A DNA stretch of 64,000 bases from Scalindua sp964437425. GTDB lineage: Bacteria > Planctomycetota > Brocadiia > Brocadiales > Scalinduaceae. Location of the stretch: the NCBI GenBank assembly GCA_964437425.1, contig CAYTGO010000009.1:3201-67200 (forward strand), in the 5' to 3' direction. The notes beneath the pieces were generated by a model. It searched no databases. It was not told where the DNA came from and saw only the letters and a list, made by a program, of their open reading frames with translations. This document shows positions 18,711 through 27,777 of this stretch, piece by piece (positions within the stretch are counted from its first letter, which is position 1; every line of letters begins with the position of its first letter). Both the position numbers and the translations under genes were made by a program.

Positions 18711-18932
18711 ATGAAAAGACTAATTGAATGGGCAGAAGGTGATGTAGCTAGGGCTCGTAAGTTAATGTTGTTCTGTACTATTTTTACATATCTGATAGTT
18801 ACAATAGCAGTATTAACATTGAGTGCCATAGGAAAACCGCTCGAAGGATTTCAGGCGTACTATTATTCATTTTCTTCAGTTGCTGCAGTCGCTATTGGGT
18901 TTTATACAGGCACTTCTAGTAAAAAGCCTTAA
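18711..18932 (+). CDS. Small two-helix membrane protein
   Basis: 73 residues from ATG 18711, with GAAGGAG correctly spaced; an earlier in-frame ATG at 18696 lies over that ribosome-binding site. A charged N-terminal helix (KRLIEWAEGDVARARK) is followed by two hydrophobic segments (LMLFCTIFTYLIVTIAVLTLSAI and YYSFSSVAAVAIGFYTGT). Conserved-looking but unrecognised. Its place at the end of the TPR pair suggests an inner-membrane partner for them. Confidence 0.65.
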   Translation: MKRLIEWAEGDVARARKLMLFCTIFTYLIVTIAVLTLSAIGKPLEGFQAYYYSFSSVAAVAIGFYTGTSSKKP

Positions 18933-19032
18933 TGTTAAAGAGGGTATGGTTGAATCTTTGAAACGATAATGTACAGGTTATTTGCAACATTGATTCAACA
19001 AAAAAAGAAACTTTTTAAAACCATTTACAGCC

Positions 19033-19989
19033 CTACTTCTCCAAATCTCGTCTCAATAAGAGTCTGGCGAAGTTATACATTACGAAATATTCCCACGCGA
19101 AAGGGCCAAAGCCGAGGAAGCCCGCTACGGGCATTTCAAATATCTTAAGGTCCTGCATGAAAGGCGCTGTGTAGATCCATTTTGACGGCGCCCAGAAGTT
19201 CCAGAACTCCCAAAGGAAACCGCAGATAAAGCCGGCTGCAAAGAGAGAGAGGATTCTGTTCAACATTCCATTCTCCAGATCCCTTAAGAGGGAATCACCC
19301 CTGCTTGAGTACACGATCGGTTCCATCAACAACACAAACCCCGTCCATACAAGGCCGAACAGGTATTTAGCGGAACTTTGAGGCAGTAAGAGTGGCGCCA
19401 TGACGAAGAAGAATCCGAGAACGATACCTCCGTAAATTGTCCTGTTTGTCACCTTAAGTTTCGCAATATGAAATCTATCGAAGATGTGCAGTGTTTCCAG
19501 AAGCTCTGCCGTGAGAAACATCCCTGGCATTATCGTCGCAAATGCCAATCCCATCCCCAGGCAAAGCTCTACCGGATTAGTCGGCAGACCAATATATTTC
19601 CAGTTGGCAAGGTGGAGGTTGTATAGCTCGAAGAGCAGCCAGATTATTATTGATAGAGGAAGCTGCAGCAGAAAGTTTCTTCTTCTGTTGCTGATAAGTG
19701 AGTTGCCCTTCAACCGGAAAATTATAGCATCGATCAGAAAGAGATAGCCCCACCAACATAAGGGAGTCGTCCACACACCTATGCGGTGTGCTATGTAGGA
19801 GTTGTGTTGAAAGATAACTGCCAGCTCGGCAATTATGATTAGGAAGATACCTAACCAACCGTGTAATTTAAACTCGTATCTTTTCTTTTCTTTGAATTCC
19901 AGATTGTTAATGATAGTCATATTCGAAATTCTATTAAATCTCACCAGACAGTCAACTAACTTTTTAAACTGATCCAATTTCAGGGCCAT
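19033..19989 (-). CDS. Polytopic membrane protein of unknown function
   Basis: 318 residues from ATG 19989; an upstream in-frame TTG would add eight residues. About eight transmembrane segments follow an N-terminal cytoplasmic helix. Tryptophan-rich segments recur (TTPLCWWGYLFLID, GFLWEFWNFW, FGPFAWEYFVMYNF), which suggests a heme- or lipid-facing interior, but no His or Cys motif identifies a cofactor. No known family recognised. It is convergent with the small membrane protein gene and divergent from the first HAO-like gene. Confidence 0.7.
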   Translation of the reverse strand: MALKLDQFKKLVDCLVRFNRISNMTIINNLEFKEKKRYEFKLHGWLGIFLIIIAELAVIFQHNSYIAHRIGVWTTPLCWWGYLFLIDAIIFRLKGNSLISNRRRNFLLQLPLSIIIWLLFELYNLHLANWKYIGLPTNPVELCLGMGLAFATIMPGMFLTAELLETLHIFDRFHIAKLKVTNRTIYGGIVLGFFFVMAPLLLPQSSAKYLFGLVWTGFVLLMEPIVYSSRGDSLLRDLENGMLNRILSLFAAGFICGFLWEFWNFWAPSKWIYTAPFMQDLKIFEMPVAGFLGFGPFAWEYFVMYNFARLLLRRDLEK

Positions 19990-20165
19990 TTTTCTTCTTG
20001 CTTTTCTTTTCAACCATATATTATTATAAGCAATTAAAATGACACTATGTATACGTCAAAACAGTATGCACTATTGGGAAGGCAATTTCATGGATACGTC
20101 TTCCGGATATAATTATTAATTTATTACTAGTAAAAAAGCTACGTTAAGAAAGGGAGGAGATGTAT

Positions 20166-21524
20166 ATGAATAGAAAAAGGAAATTGTTCGTATTCTATTT
20201 TATATTTACACTGGCTGCTTGTGGGCTTTTTTCATCTATGAATGCACATGCAGATGGAGGACTCGGAAAACTTGCGAATGGCGAGGGTAAATGGGCCCAA
20301 TTCTGGAAACCAATCGAGATGTTCCGTTGGTGGGACCCGGGACACTATTTTGAACCGGACAACAAGGTTGAAGGGCAATTCCAAGGAACAGATTGCATCA
20401 CATGTCACAAAGTAACAACTCCGGGAATTGTTCTTGCCTGGAAGGAGAGTAAACACAGCAGCTCAGTAGTAACCTGTGATAAATGTCATGGTAATGATCA
20501 TCAGAAGCTATTCATGCCAACACCGGAGACATGTGGAACCAAAGGGTGCCATGCCAAACAGGTTAAACAATTTAAATCTGAAAGGGAATCAGGACACCCT
20601 TCTCATGCGAGAGCATTCCATCCGGACGTTGTTGAAGCGGGATGGCAGATCAACAAACCTCAGCCTGAGGTTGCCGGGTGTGCACAGTGTCATGCTGTTG
20701 AGAACAAATGTGACTCATGTCATTTCAGGCACACCTTCAAGGCCGCTGAAGCAAGACGGCCGGAAGCATGTGGATATTGTCATAATGGCCCTGATCATCG
20801 TGATATAGAGTGCTATGAATCTTCCGCACATGGAGTCATTACAAAGATTGACGGAGACAACTGGGATTGGGACAAAACTCTAAAGGCAGGAAATTACAGA
20901 GCGCCAACCTGTGCTTACTGTCACATGTATAAAGGCACTCACAACGCTGTTGAGAACACGGTATATGCCCATATGGGTGTTCTGGAAGTTGATCGTGGAG
21001 CCGAGGAGCACGCAGCAAAAAGAAAGAAATGGATAGGTATCTGTAACGATTGCCATTCGTCTCGATTCGCTAACGCTTATTTACGTGGAGCTGATGAAAC
21101 AGTCAAGGTGAGTCATACAAAAGTCAGAGAGGCAAAGGCGATTGTTGAAGATCTGCAGACGGAAGGACTTCTGGAAGCTATGCCAAAGGATCTGGCCCCA
21201 TATCTTGACGAAGGGCACAAATGGAACCTGGGAGGCAGGATGTATAATATCACGGAGATTGAACGTACATACTTTGATATGCTTGTCTACCAGGGAACGA
21301 CTATATTCAAGTCGGCCTTCCATATGTCCGCAGATATGCAGACATACGTTGCAGCTTTCCAACAGGACGAATCTCTGTTGAAAGTAAAATCAGAAGCAAG
21401 CAAGTTGAGACGTCTAAAAGCCCTGGAAACGAAGGTGGGTATAGAATACGCACCTGATGACTTCTGGAAGAAGGGTGAATATACAGACACACTTAATACA
21501 ATTGAAAAAGCAGAAGCAAAATAA
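20166..21524 (+). CDS. Octaheme HAO-like cytochrome c
   Basis: 452 residues from ATG 20166, six bases after AGGGAGGAG; the ATG at 20160 abuts that site. Eight heme c motifs: 77-81, 104-108, 123-129, 172-176, 182-186, 202-206, 249-253 and 293-297. The third is CGTKGCH (Cx4CH), unlike the others. The block KCDSCHFRHTFKAAEARRP and CGYCHNGPDH is diagnostic of the hydroxylamine oxidoreductase family. Known roles in anammox bacteria: hydrazine or hydroxylamine oxidation, or nitrite reduction in the reductive branch. Which applies depends on the C-terminal cross-linking Tyr, which I cannot assign reliably. N-terminus: ordinary signal peptide (AHA-DGG) or lipoprotein (LAAC at 16-19). A terminator follows. 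Confidence 0.93.
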   Translation: MNRKRKLFVFYFIFTLAACGLFSSMNAHADGGLGKLANGEGKWAQFWKPIEMFRWWDPGHYFEPDNKVEGQFQGTDCITCHKVTTPGIVLAWKESKHSSSVVTCDKCHGNDHQKLFMPTPETCGTKGCHAKQVKQFKSERESGHPSHARAFHPDVVEAGWQINKPQPEVAGCAQCHAVENKCDSCHFRHTFKAAEARRPEACGYCHNGPDHRDIECYESSAHGVITKIDGDNWDWDKTLKAGNYRAPTCAYCHMYKGTHNAVENTVYAHMGVLEVDRGAEEHAAKRKKWIGICNDCHSSRFANAYLRGADETVKVSHTKVREAKAIVEDLQTEGLLEAMPKDLAPYLDEGHKWNLGGRMYNITEIERTYFDMLVYQGTTIFKSAFHMSADMQTYVAAFQQDESLLKVKSEASKLRRLKALETKVGIEYAPDDFWKKGEYTDTLNTIEKAEAK

Positions 21525-21541
21525 AAACTTTTATTTTTTTG

Positions 21542-21580
21542 AGAGGGTAGGAGATATTAGAACTCCTACCCTCTTATTTT
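21542..21580 (+). terminator. Rho-independent terminator of the HAO-like gene
   Basis: Arms 21542-21553 and 21563-21574 pair perfectly over 12 bp with a 9-nt loop and are followed by TATTTTTA on the plus strand. It sits 17 bp after the stop codon, between this gene and the convergent mntP. Confidence 0.85.
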
Positions 21581-22143
21581 TAGATATTTTGATACAAATG
21601 AGTAAATAGGATTTTAAAACCTATTAAGATAAGAATGACACCACCGAACACTTCGATTTTCCTTTCAAAAAGATGACCTACCTTCTTACCTACTACCACC
21701 CCTGCCATGGATAGAATAAAGGTCACAACGCCGATAATACATGATGGAGTGATTATCTTAACATTTAGAAGAGAGAAACTAAGCCCGACTGCAAATGCAT
21801 CTATACTTGTCGCTATCGATAAAAACAGCAAAAAGGTCCAACTCAATTCTCTGTTTTTCACTGAAGATTCAATCTTAAAGGATTCATATATCATTTTACC
21901 ACCAATAGCAACCAAAAGCCCAAACGCTATCCAATGGTCTATATTAGATATAAAATCCCTGAATCCAACTCCCGCCAACCAGCCAATTATAGGCATAGCC
22001 CCCTGAAAAAAACCAAAAGAGAGAGCAATAGCAAATGCATGCTTAACCTTTAACTTATTTAACGTAAGCCCACATGTAATGGAGACAGCAAAAGCGTCCA
22101 TCGCAAGGCCAACAGCTATTAGTAAAATAGATAGTAAATTCAT
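21580..22143 (-). CDS. mntP: Manganese efflux pump MntP
   Basis: 187 residues, six membrane segments in two repeated halves. The conserved acidic intramembrane motifs are present in both halves: GLAMDAFAVSI near the N-terminus and SIDAFAVGLSF in the second, with GGKMIYE between. Family members export Mn(II). Length is normal. Upstream is a perfect 8-bp hairpin at 22179-22198. It opens the metal-handling island that follows on the other strand, although this is an exporter and the rest are importers. Confidence 0.93.
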   Translation of the reverse strand: MNLLSILLIAVGLAMDAFAVSITCGLTLNKLKVKHAFAIALSFGFFQGAMPIIGWLAGVGFRDFISNIDHWIAFGLLVAIGGKMIYESFKIESSVKNRELSWTFLLFLSIATSIDAFAVGLSFSLLNVKIITPSCIIGVVTFILSMAGVVVGKKVGHLFERKIEVFGGVILILIGFKILFTHLYQNI

Positions 22144-22178
22144 AATATGATCTTTTTTGTCTAAGTATACACATGATC

Positions 22179-22198
22179 ATCCTCTCTTTCGAGAGGAT
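22179..22198 (-). promoter_or_regulatory. 8-bp hairpin in the mntP leader
   Basis: Perfect arms 22179-22186 and 22191-22198; on the minus strand the loop is GAAA, a stable tetraloop. About 35 bp before the mntP start. I could not fit it to the yybP-ykoY manganese riboswitch core, so it is recorded only as a structured leader element. Confidence 0.35.
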
Positions 22199-22340
22199 TT
22201 ATCCCTTTACAATTTTCATATTAAGTAGTAAATTATATTCTCTAAAATCTGAAGCATATTATAAGGATGTTTAGTTATATGTAGCCGTAGCAGGTAATAC
22301 TTTCTGAAGCTACCGGGGTTTTTGTACCTTTTCAACAACC

Positions 22341-22811
22341 ATGAAAAAAGATAAATTAATATTGTCAAAGATAACTAAATCCTTACCGTCGACGTCTATT
22401 GTGAACATAGTCATCTCAATGTGTCTGCTCGTAAACCTCTTTGCACCGGGTTTCAGCACCGTTGTTCATAATAAGAGAGTCGCGTTACATTCTGAATCTC
22501 ACACCTGTGAATGTAATCCTGAGCTGCATAATATAAGCAGTTGTTGCTGTGCAATAGATACCAATGCCTCTGAAGGAAAAAGTTTGCTCAAGGGAAATTA
22601 TCAAGGCATATTCTCTACATTCATTAAGAGCCTGGGATGTGCAGGTCTTCCTGACCAGTCTACATCATTTTCATATAACGTCAGCCTTCCGGAGAACGAC
22701 TTCTCCCCGCCAAAACTATCCATGCTTTATTATCTGAAAAAGCATCAAGAAGTATTTCCGGCATCCTTAAGATTATCCCCGCCGGACAAGCCACCACGTC
22801 ATCATGCATAA
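22341..22811 (+). CDS. Small Cys/His-containing membrane-anchored protein (DUF2946-like)
   Basis: 156 residues. A hydrophobic segment at about 20-38 (IVNIVISMCLLVNLFAPGF) is followed by a putative metal-binding patch (HSESHTCECNPELHNISSCCCAID), and the C-terminus is a Pro/Arg/His tail (RLSPPDKPPRHHA). This arrangement, with N-terminal anchor, CxC/CCC cluster and a PP-R tail, resembles DUF2946-type proteins often found beside metal-uptake genes. A similar-looking protein is at 28747. The ribosome-binding site is weak. Function unknown; a metal sensor or chaperone is a guess. Confidence 0.55.
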   Translation: MKKDKLILSKITKSLPSTSIVNIVISMCLLVNLFAPGFSTVVHNKRVALHSESHTCECNPELHNISSCCCAIDTNASEGKSLLKGNYQGIFSTFIKSLGCAGLPDQSTSFSYNVSLPENDFSPPKLSMLYYLKKHQEVFPASLRLSPPDKPPRHHA

Positions 22812-23382
22812 AGTCCAATCTATATTTGATAGGATTGCGAAACAATAAACTCATTAAATAAACAAGATAAGCCAGGTAATTATATATTTTGCTTACACAC
22901 GGGGATTCCTCTTCTTATGTTTTTGTCTCCAGTTAGCCATTTTATATCCTTATCTCATGATCATTAGGTTGAGAACATTTTCAAGATATTCCCCCTTAAT
23001 ACTGTGGAATAAAGAGGTTTCTTCTAAATAGTAAACCCTCACCTAATGACAATGACCCTTATGTTGTTTATCACATCTCAATAGATGTTTTTGTTTCTAT
23101 TATTTATCTGCAGAATCTCTTTTGCTATCAGGCGAACATGGTTTGTTATGCTGTATTTCAGCGACAACGATTATACCGTGTGACACTTGCAGATAATTTT
23201 GGTCTATCTCTTCAATATGAGTACGCCAAAAAATAAACAATAACGGATGATAGTGAGAACATTGAACGCATTTCATTATTGAATAAGATAGCATCAGATT
23301 AGACTGACATGCCAGAAATCACACAGAGTTTCTAAACTTACTAGAATAACTAATTAGCAAAAATATTTTCAAGGATACTACA
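22812..23382. other. Intergenic stretch upstream of the TonB-dependent receptor
   Basis: 571 bp with no convincing gene. A 64-codon minus-strand ORF (23100-23294) with a Cys/His patch (MKCVQCSHYHP) has no ribosome-binding site and is not accepted. No clear Fur or Zur palindrome was found by eye, although the receptor promoter must lie here. Confidence 0.4.
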
Positions 23383-25527
23383 ATGAGAAGGGTTACACTG
23401 TTAGCAATTATTACGTTTTCTTTTATTCCAATTAATGTGTTCGCTCAAGACAAAGCTGGATCCCCAGATGCTAATGCGACATCACATACACAAGAGGCCA
23501 AATCAGCCAAGACATTGAAGGCTGACAAAAAAGACACAAATAAGATCATACAGCTTGATGCTATTACCGTTACTGGAACGCGTACGCAAGAAACTCAATT
23601 GAGCCAGGCGTTGAAGATTGACAAAAAGGGTGAAGAGGAGATCAAAATTGACCAGACAATTTTTCAAAAAGACCTCTTAAATTCACTTTCTGGTGTTTTG
23701 GTGACACAAACAGGATCCGGCATTGGCCATATGTTAGCTGTCCGCACAGCAATAACAACTCTGCCATATTTTCTTTATTTACAGGACAATGTACCGGTCC
23801 AATCATCAGGATTCTTTAATCATAATGCGTTGTCATATACCAATTTTGAAACCGCTTCTTCAACAGAAGTATTAAAAGGAGCAGGAACCGCTTTGTATGG
23901 TTCTGATGCTGTAGCAGCAACAGTGAACGTTCAATCAAAAGCCCCAACAAAATTACGGGAAACTACAGTATCCACAAAAGGTGGAAGTGATGGATATTAT
24001 CACACTTATACGCAGACAAGTGATTCCATTAATGAAAAGAGTTCGTATCGAATCGGTATTGGACGCACACGAAATGAAGGATGGCGTGATCATACGCAGT
24101 ATTCTCGTCATGAAACGATGGCAAGATACGATTTTATCATTAATGATAATAATAAACTTGAAGCATCATTCAGCGCAAACGAAACAAATGCAGATCAAGC
24201 CGGTTCTTTAATTGGGCGTAATGAATTAAAACATAATCACGAATTCATCGGCAATGTGGACGATAAAAAAGATACTGTTAAATTAAAAAGGAAATTTGAT
24301 TTTGCACGGTTGAGCTTGAAATGGGACAACTATAGTCTTGAGAATATAGAGATTAGCACAATTGGATATTTACGACGTAATAGAAATCGATATATAGCTA
24401 CATGGGAGAATGGCATTCCGAGCAACGATAGCAGATCTAAATCATTTGGATTTATGCATAACATTACACGAAAGTTTAGCAGAGGAAAAGTCATAATAGG
24501 TTTAGACTTTGAACGTACTTATGGCGAAGAACATTTTAAACAATTGTTTGATTTTGTACCGACAGGTTTTGGCACTAACATTGATCAAGGAAATATTTTT
24601 GATTATGATGTGAAATATCACGCTATATCACCATACATTCAGACCACCTGGAACATAAACGCAAAGCTTATTGCAAAAGCAGGTTTACGGTACGATTACA
24701 ATCAGTTTGATTATTCTAACAATACTGCAGACGGTAAATATGGGGCTTCAAAGTGGTTCCGTCCTTCAGATGGTAGAAATTCCTTTGAACATTATAGCCC
24801 GAAGTTATCATTAAGTTATTACCCACAGAAAACGATGGAATTGTTCGTAAGATATGCAAACGGCTTTAGAATCCCATCTGCAACAAGGCTTTATTCTCAA
24901 CAAAGAACTACAGGGGCAACAACATTCAAACTTGATGAAGAAATAACTAATACTTATGAGATTGGGTTTAAAAAAGTCTTTAGTAAGTCTTCGGTTGACC
25001 TTGTTCTTTATCACATGGATATAAGGGACACAATTACCCGTCGTACCGATCCTGTGACAGGAGACAGATTTTATGAAAATGGATCAGCCACATTACACAA
25101 TGGAATAGAGCTGTCTCTTCAGCAGAACATCCTTGATTTTTTCTCAACAAAGTTCTCGTACAGTTACTCAAAGATCAAATACCATAATGATCAAGATTTT
25201 GATTATAACAATGTGTCTTTAGTTCCAAGGCATAAGGGTAACGTGAGACTTTTTCTTACACCAAACAAAAAATTAACGCTAATGACAGAAGGACAATTTA
25301 CCAGTTCTTATTGGATGGATAATGAGAATGATAATAAATATTCAGGTTACACAATAGGTAATGTCAAAGCGGATTATAAGTTAACCTCCTCCTGGAGACT
25401 ATTTATGAAACTTAACAACATCGCCAATAAACGGTACGCGGAAAGAGCAGAATTTACTTTTGGGGAAGAGAGATATACTCCGGGTGCTCCAAGACAATTA
25501 TTTGCCGGAATAGATTTCACATTTTAA
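23383..25527 (+). CDS. TonB-dependent outer-membrane receptor
   Basis: 714 residues. Signal peptide (cut near VFA-QDK), a low-complexity linker (28-60), TonB box LDAITVTGTRT (about 63-73), a plug domain with LLNSLSGVLVTQTG and GAGTALYGSDAVAATVNV, then a 22-strand-type barrel with the usual C-terminal aromatic (FAGIDFTF). This is the BtuB/FepA/CirA class that imports metal-siderophores, heme, cobalamin or metal ions. With exbB, exbD, tonB and an ABC importer downstream, a metal or metal-chelate substrate is likely. Not under a B12 riboswitch, so cobalamin is less likely. Confidence 0.93.
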   Translation: MRRVTLLAIITFSFIPINVFAQDKAGSPDANATSHTQEAKSAKTLKADKKDTNKIIQLDAITVTGTRTQETQLSQALKIDKKGEEEIKIDQTIFQKDLLNSLSGVLVTQTGSGIGHMLAVRTAITTLPYFLYLQDNVPVQSSGFFNHNALSYTNFETASSTEVLKGAGTALYGSDAVAATVNVQSKAPTKLRETTVSTKGGSDGYYHTYTQTSDSINEKSSYRIGIGRTRNEGWRDHTQYSRHETMARYDFIINDNNKLEASFSANETNADQAGSLIGRNELKHNHEFIGNVDDKKDTVKLKRKFDFARLSLKWDNYSLENIEISTIGYLRRNRNRYIATWENGIPSNDSRSKSFGFMHNITRKFSRGKVIIGLDFERTYGEEHFKQLFDFVPTGFGTNIDQGNIFDYDVKYHAISPYIQTTWNINAKLIAKAGLRYDYNQFDYSNNTADGKYGASKWFRPSDGRNSFEHYSPKLSLSYYPQKTMELFVRYANGFRIPSATRLYSQQRTTGATTFKLDEEITNTYEIGFKKVFSKSSVDLVLYHMDIRDTITRRTDPVTGDRFYENGSATLHNGIELSLQQNILDFFSTKFSYSYSKIKYHNDQDFDYNNVSLVPRHKGNVRLFLTPNKKLTLMTEGQFTSSYWMDNENDNKYSGYTIGNVKADYKLTSSWRLFMKLNNIANKRYAERAEFTFGEERYTPGAPRQLFAGIDFTF

Positions 25528-25540
25528 ATAAAGCAGAGAT

Positions 25541-26899
25541 ATGACATTTAAAAAAATACATAAGGTCTCCGGTATTTTTGCCGGAGCAGTCCTGTTGTTA
25601 CTGGCAGTTACCGGATTCTTTATTAATCGTGATAGTTGGAACTTTTTATATACTGTTAATGCTCCCAATTCTATCTTACCAGCACGTGTAATTGCCGAAG
25701 AAAACAGATTAAACGAAGTGTTCTTGATTGATAAAGAGGAAGAGAACTATGTAATTTCTGCCGGGCAGAGAGGTGTTTTTGTCAGTAACGATAACGGCAA
25801 GAGGTATATGAAAACTTTATCGTTGCCATGTTATTCAATACGCCAGGACATAGCAGCAAGTCATTACTACGCTGCCACATCAGATGGGATATACCGATCA
25901 AAGGATAAAGGCAATACATGGGAGCCGTTTGCGCTAAGTAATAAAATAGTTAATGCGCTGTCGCTACACAATGATAAGTTATTTGCTTCAATAAATAAAT
26001 CTGTTGTGGCTTTGATCAACAATAAAGGCGAGATGCTGCTGGAAACACCTGTTTATATTCCAGAAAATCAACTTAATCAAAACATTTCGCTTTCACGATT
26101 TGTTAGAGATATTCATTATGGCAGAGGATTATTTGATAACGGTTGGTCTCTGCTTATTAATGATGTTTCAGCGCTCTTTCTTTTCTTTCTGGCAATTAGC
26201 GGTTATTTGATCTGGTATTTTATTAAACAGATAAAATACAAAAAGAATAATCGCTCAAGACAGGTAAAGTTGTTTACGAAGCTCCACTCAAGCATAATGT
26301 CCTTAATCATAGTAATACCCTTAGTCCTTCTTACATTGACAGGCATCGCCTTAGACCATTCAGATTATTTCTCATCTTTCTTAAGGAGTACCTCTATATC
26401 AAGCAGCCATCTGCCACCTGTCTATCACTCTTTGCGGGAGGATATATGGTCGGTAGATATTTACAAAGATGTTTACAGAATTGGAAACCGCTATGGGGTG
26501 TATAAAAGTGAAGACCTTGCTTCATGGAAACTGGAGAATAAAGGGTTTGCTTACAGGATGAAGCGTTTGAACAATCAGCTTTTTGTCAGCGGAATGGGTG
26601 CGCCTAACCGCCTATACGATAAAGATGACAACTGGCATATATTAAGAAATACGCCACATATGTTTAAGGATGTCAATCTCGTTAAGAGCAAACCAATATA
26701 CTTCAATTTCAGAAAACCGGATATACCATTACCGGAATTACAGACAACAACATTGTATACAATTCTTTCAACATTACATAATGGTAAGTTCTTTGCGTCA
26801 TGGTGGACTTACATTAACGACGGAGCGGCTTTCTTCTTATTGATGTTATTTACAAGTGGAACGGTACGATGGTTTCGCAAAGAGCGCAAAATTATATAG
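25541..26899 (+). CDS. PepSY-type membrane protein with a beta-propeller-like ectodomain
   Basis: 452 residues. It begins with the PepSY-TM pattern (FKKIHKVSGIFAGAVLLLLAVTGFFIN), has central membrane segments (ALFLFFLAISGYLIWYF; KLHSSIMSLIIVIPLVLLTLTGIAL) and a last one near the C-terminus. Between are extracytoplasmic segments with sortilin/BNR-like repeats (FVSNDNGKRYMKT, IYRSKDKGNTWEPF, GVYKSEDLASWKL). PepSY-TM proteins next to TonB receptors often act as siderophore-iron reductases or anchor proteins. The BNR repeats are unusual for them. 13 bp after the receptor, so one transcript. Confidence 0.8.
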   Translation: MTFKKIHKVSGIFAGAVLLLLAVTGFFINRDSWNFLYTVNAPNSILPARVIAEENRLNEVFLIDKEEENYVISAGQRGVFVSNDNGKRYMKTLSLPCYSIRQDIAASHYYAATSDGIYRSKDKGNTWEPFALSNKIVNALSLHNDKLFASINKSVVALINNKGEMLLETPVYIPENQLNQNISLSRFVRDIHYGRGLFDNGWSLLINDVSALFLFFLAISGYLIWYFIKQIKYKKNNRSRQVKLFTKLHSSIMSLIIVIPLVLLTLTGIALDHSDYFSSFLRSTSISSSHLPPVYHSLREDIWSVDIYKDVYRIGNRYGVYKSEDLASWKLENKGFAYRMKRLNNQLFVSGMGAPNRLYDKDDNWHILRNTPHMFKDVNLVKSKPIYFNFRKPDIPLPELQTTTLYTILSTLHNGKFFASWWTYINDGAAFFLLMLFTSGTVRWFRKERKII

Positions 26900-26955
26900 C
26901 ATTGACTATAATTTTTTTTATAAGCCCATGAATAATTGGCATTACAGGAGGCAGA

Positions 26956-27381
26956 ATGGAACTAACTAAATTGTTTGTTGACTATGGAATCATCGGGTTC
27001 CTGATCTTTATGAGTATTGTATCACTTTCAATTGCAATCGAAAGATTCCTGACATACAGGAGAATTAAAATAGACGACTTTACTGTGAAAAAATCACTGG
27101 AACTCGTACTTACCAGAAAAGTTCACTTAATCGCCACTATCGGCAGCAACGCCCCTTATATCGGTTTACTGGGGACAGTATTGGGCATAATGTTTACCTT
27201 CTACAATATGGGAGAAGAAGGGTATATGGAAACCGGCAAGATTATGATTGGACTTGCTCTTGCACTAAAGGCCACGGCAATTGGCTTACTTGTCGCGATT
27301 CCTTCCGTAGCTCTACATAATTTCATTCTGAGAAAGGCAAAGGTTCTCTTGATGGAGTGGGAGATAAAAAATGATGGATGA
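26956..27381 (+). CDS. exbB: ExbB/TolQ/MotA-family proton channel
   Basis: 141 residues with three membrane segments. Family core: GIIGFLIFMSIVSLSIAIERF at the first, APYIGLLGTVLGIMFTF at the second, and LALALKATAIGLLVAIPSVALHN at the third, which contains the conserved Thr and Pro of the channel. It is much shorter than E. coli ExbB (244), lacking most of the cytoplasmic loop, as is usual for the compact ExbB type. It energises TonB. RBS ACAGGAGGCAGA. Overlaps exbD by 11 bp. Confidence 0.92.
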   Translation: MELTKLFVDYGIIGFLIFMSIVSLSIAIERFLTYRRIKIDDFTVKKSLELVLTRKVHLIATIGSNAPYIGLLGTVLGIMFTFYNMGEEGYMETGKIMIGLALALKATAIGLLVAIPSVALHNFILRKAKVLLMEWEIKNDG

Positions 27382-27754
27382 TGAGGAGTTTAAATCAATA
27401 AACGTCATTCCGTTTGTAGATATAATGCTAGTGTTACTGACAATAGTCCTTACTACATCTACTTTTATAAAAGCCGGGCTGTTGCCTGTTGAACTGCCTA
27501 AAGCATCAGAAAAACAATCGGAGTCTATAGACTCGCTTATCATAGAAATAGACATAGAAGGTAGAATATACTTGAACTCCAAACCGGTAAATTTAAAGGA
27601 TCTTAAAGAGTCTACGAAGTCATTTGACAAAACAACACCAGTGACAATAAGGGCTGATAAAAATATTGTCTTACAGGTATTTGTGGACGTTCTTGATGTA
27701 GTTAAAAAAGCCGGTTTTGAAAAAGTAACCCTGCAGACAGAAGTATTGAAATAA
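27371..27754 (+). CDS. exbD: ExbD biopolymer transport protein
   Basis: 127 residues. One N-terminal membrane segment with the essential Asp in NVIPFVDIMLVLLTIVL, then a periplasmic domain with VTIRADKNI.......VLDVVKKAGFEKVTLQTE, the usual ExbD ending. Forms the proton channel with ExbB and drives TonB. The 11-bp overlap with exbB implies translational coupling. tonB follows 23 bp later. Confidence 0.95.
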   Translation: MMDDEEFKSINVIPFVDIMLVLLTIVLTTSTFIKAGLLPVELPKASEKQSESIDSLIIEIDIEGRIYLNSKPVNLKDLKESTKSFDKTTPVTIRADKNIVLQVFVDVLDVVKKAGFEKVTLQTEVLK

Positions 27755-27777
27755 TAAAACTCAATAACAGAAAACAA

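Noticed and set aside
22144..22340. Manganese (yybP-ykoY) riboswitch before mntP
   Set aside because: Expected by gene identity, but the conserved core could not be fitted; only a short hairpin is seen.
23100..23294. 64-codon minus-strand ORF with MKCVQCSHYHP
   Set aside because: No ribosome-binding site or family match; kept only as part of the intergenic description.
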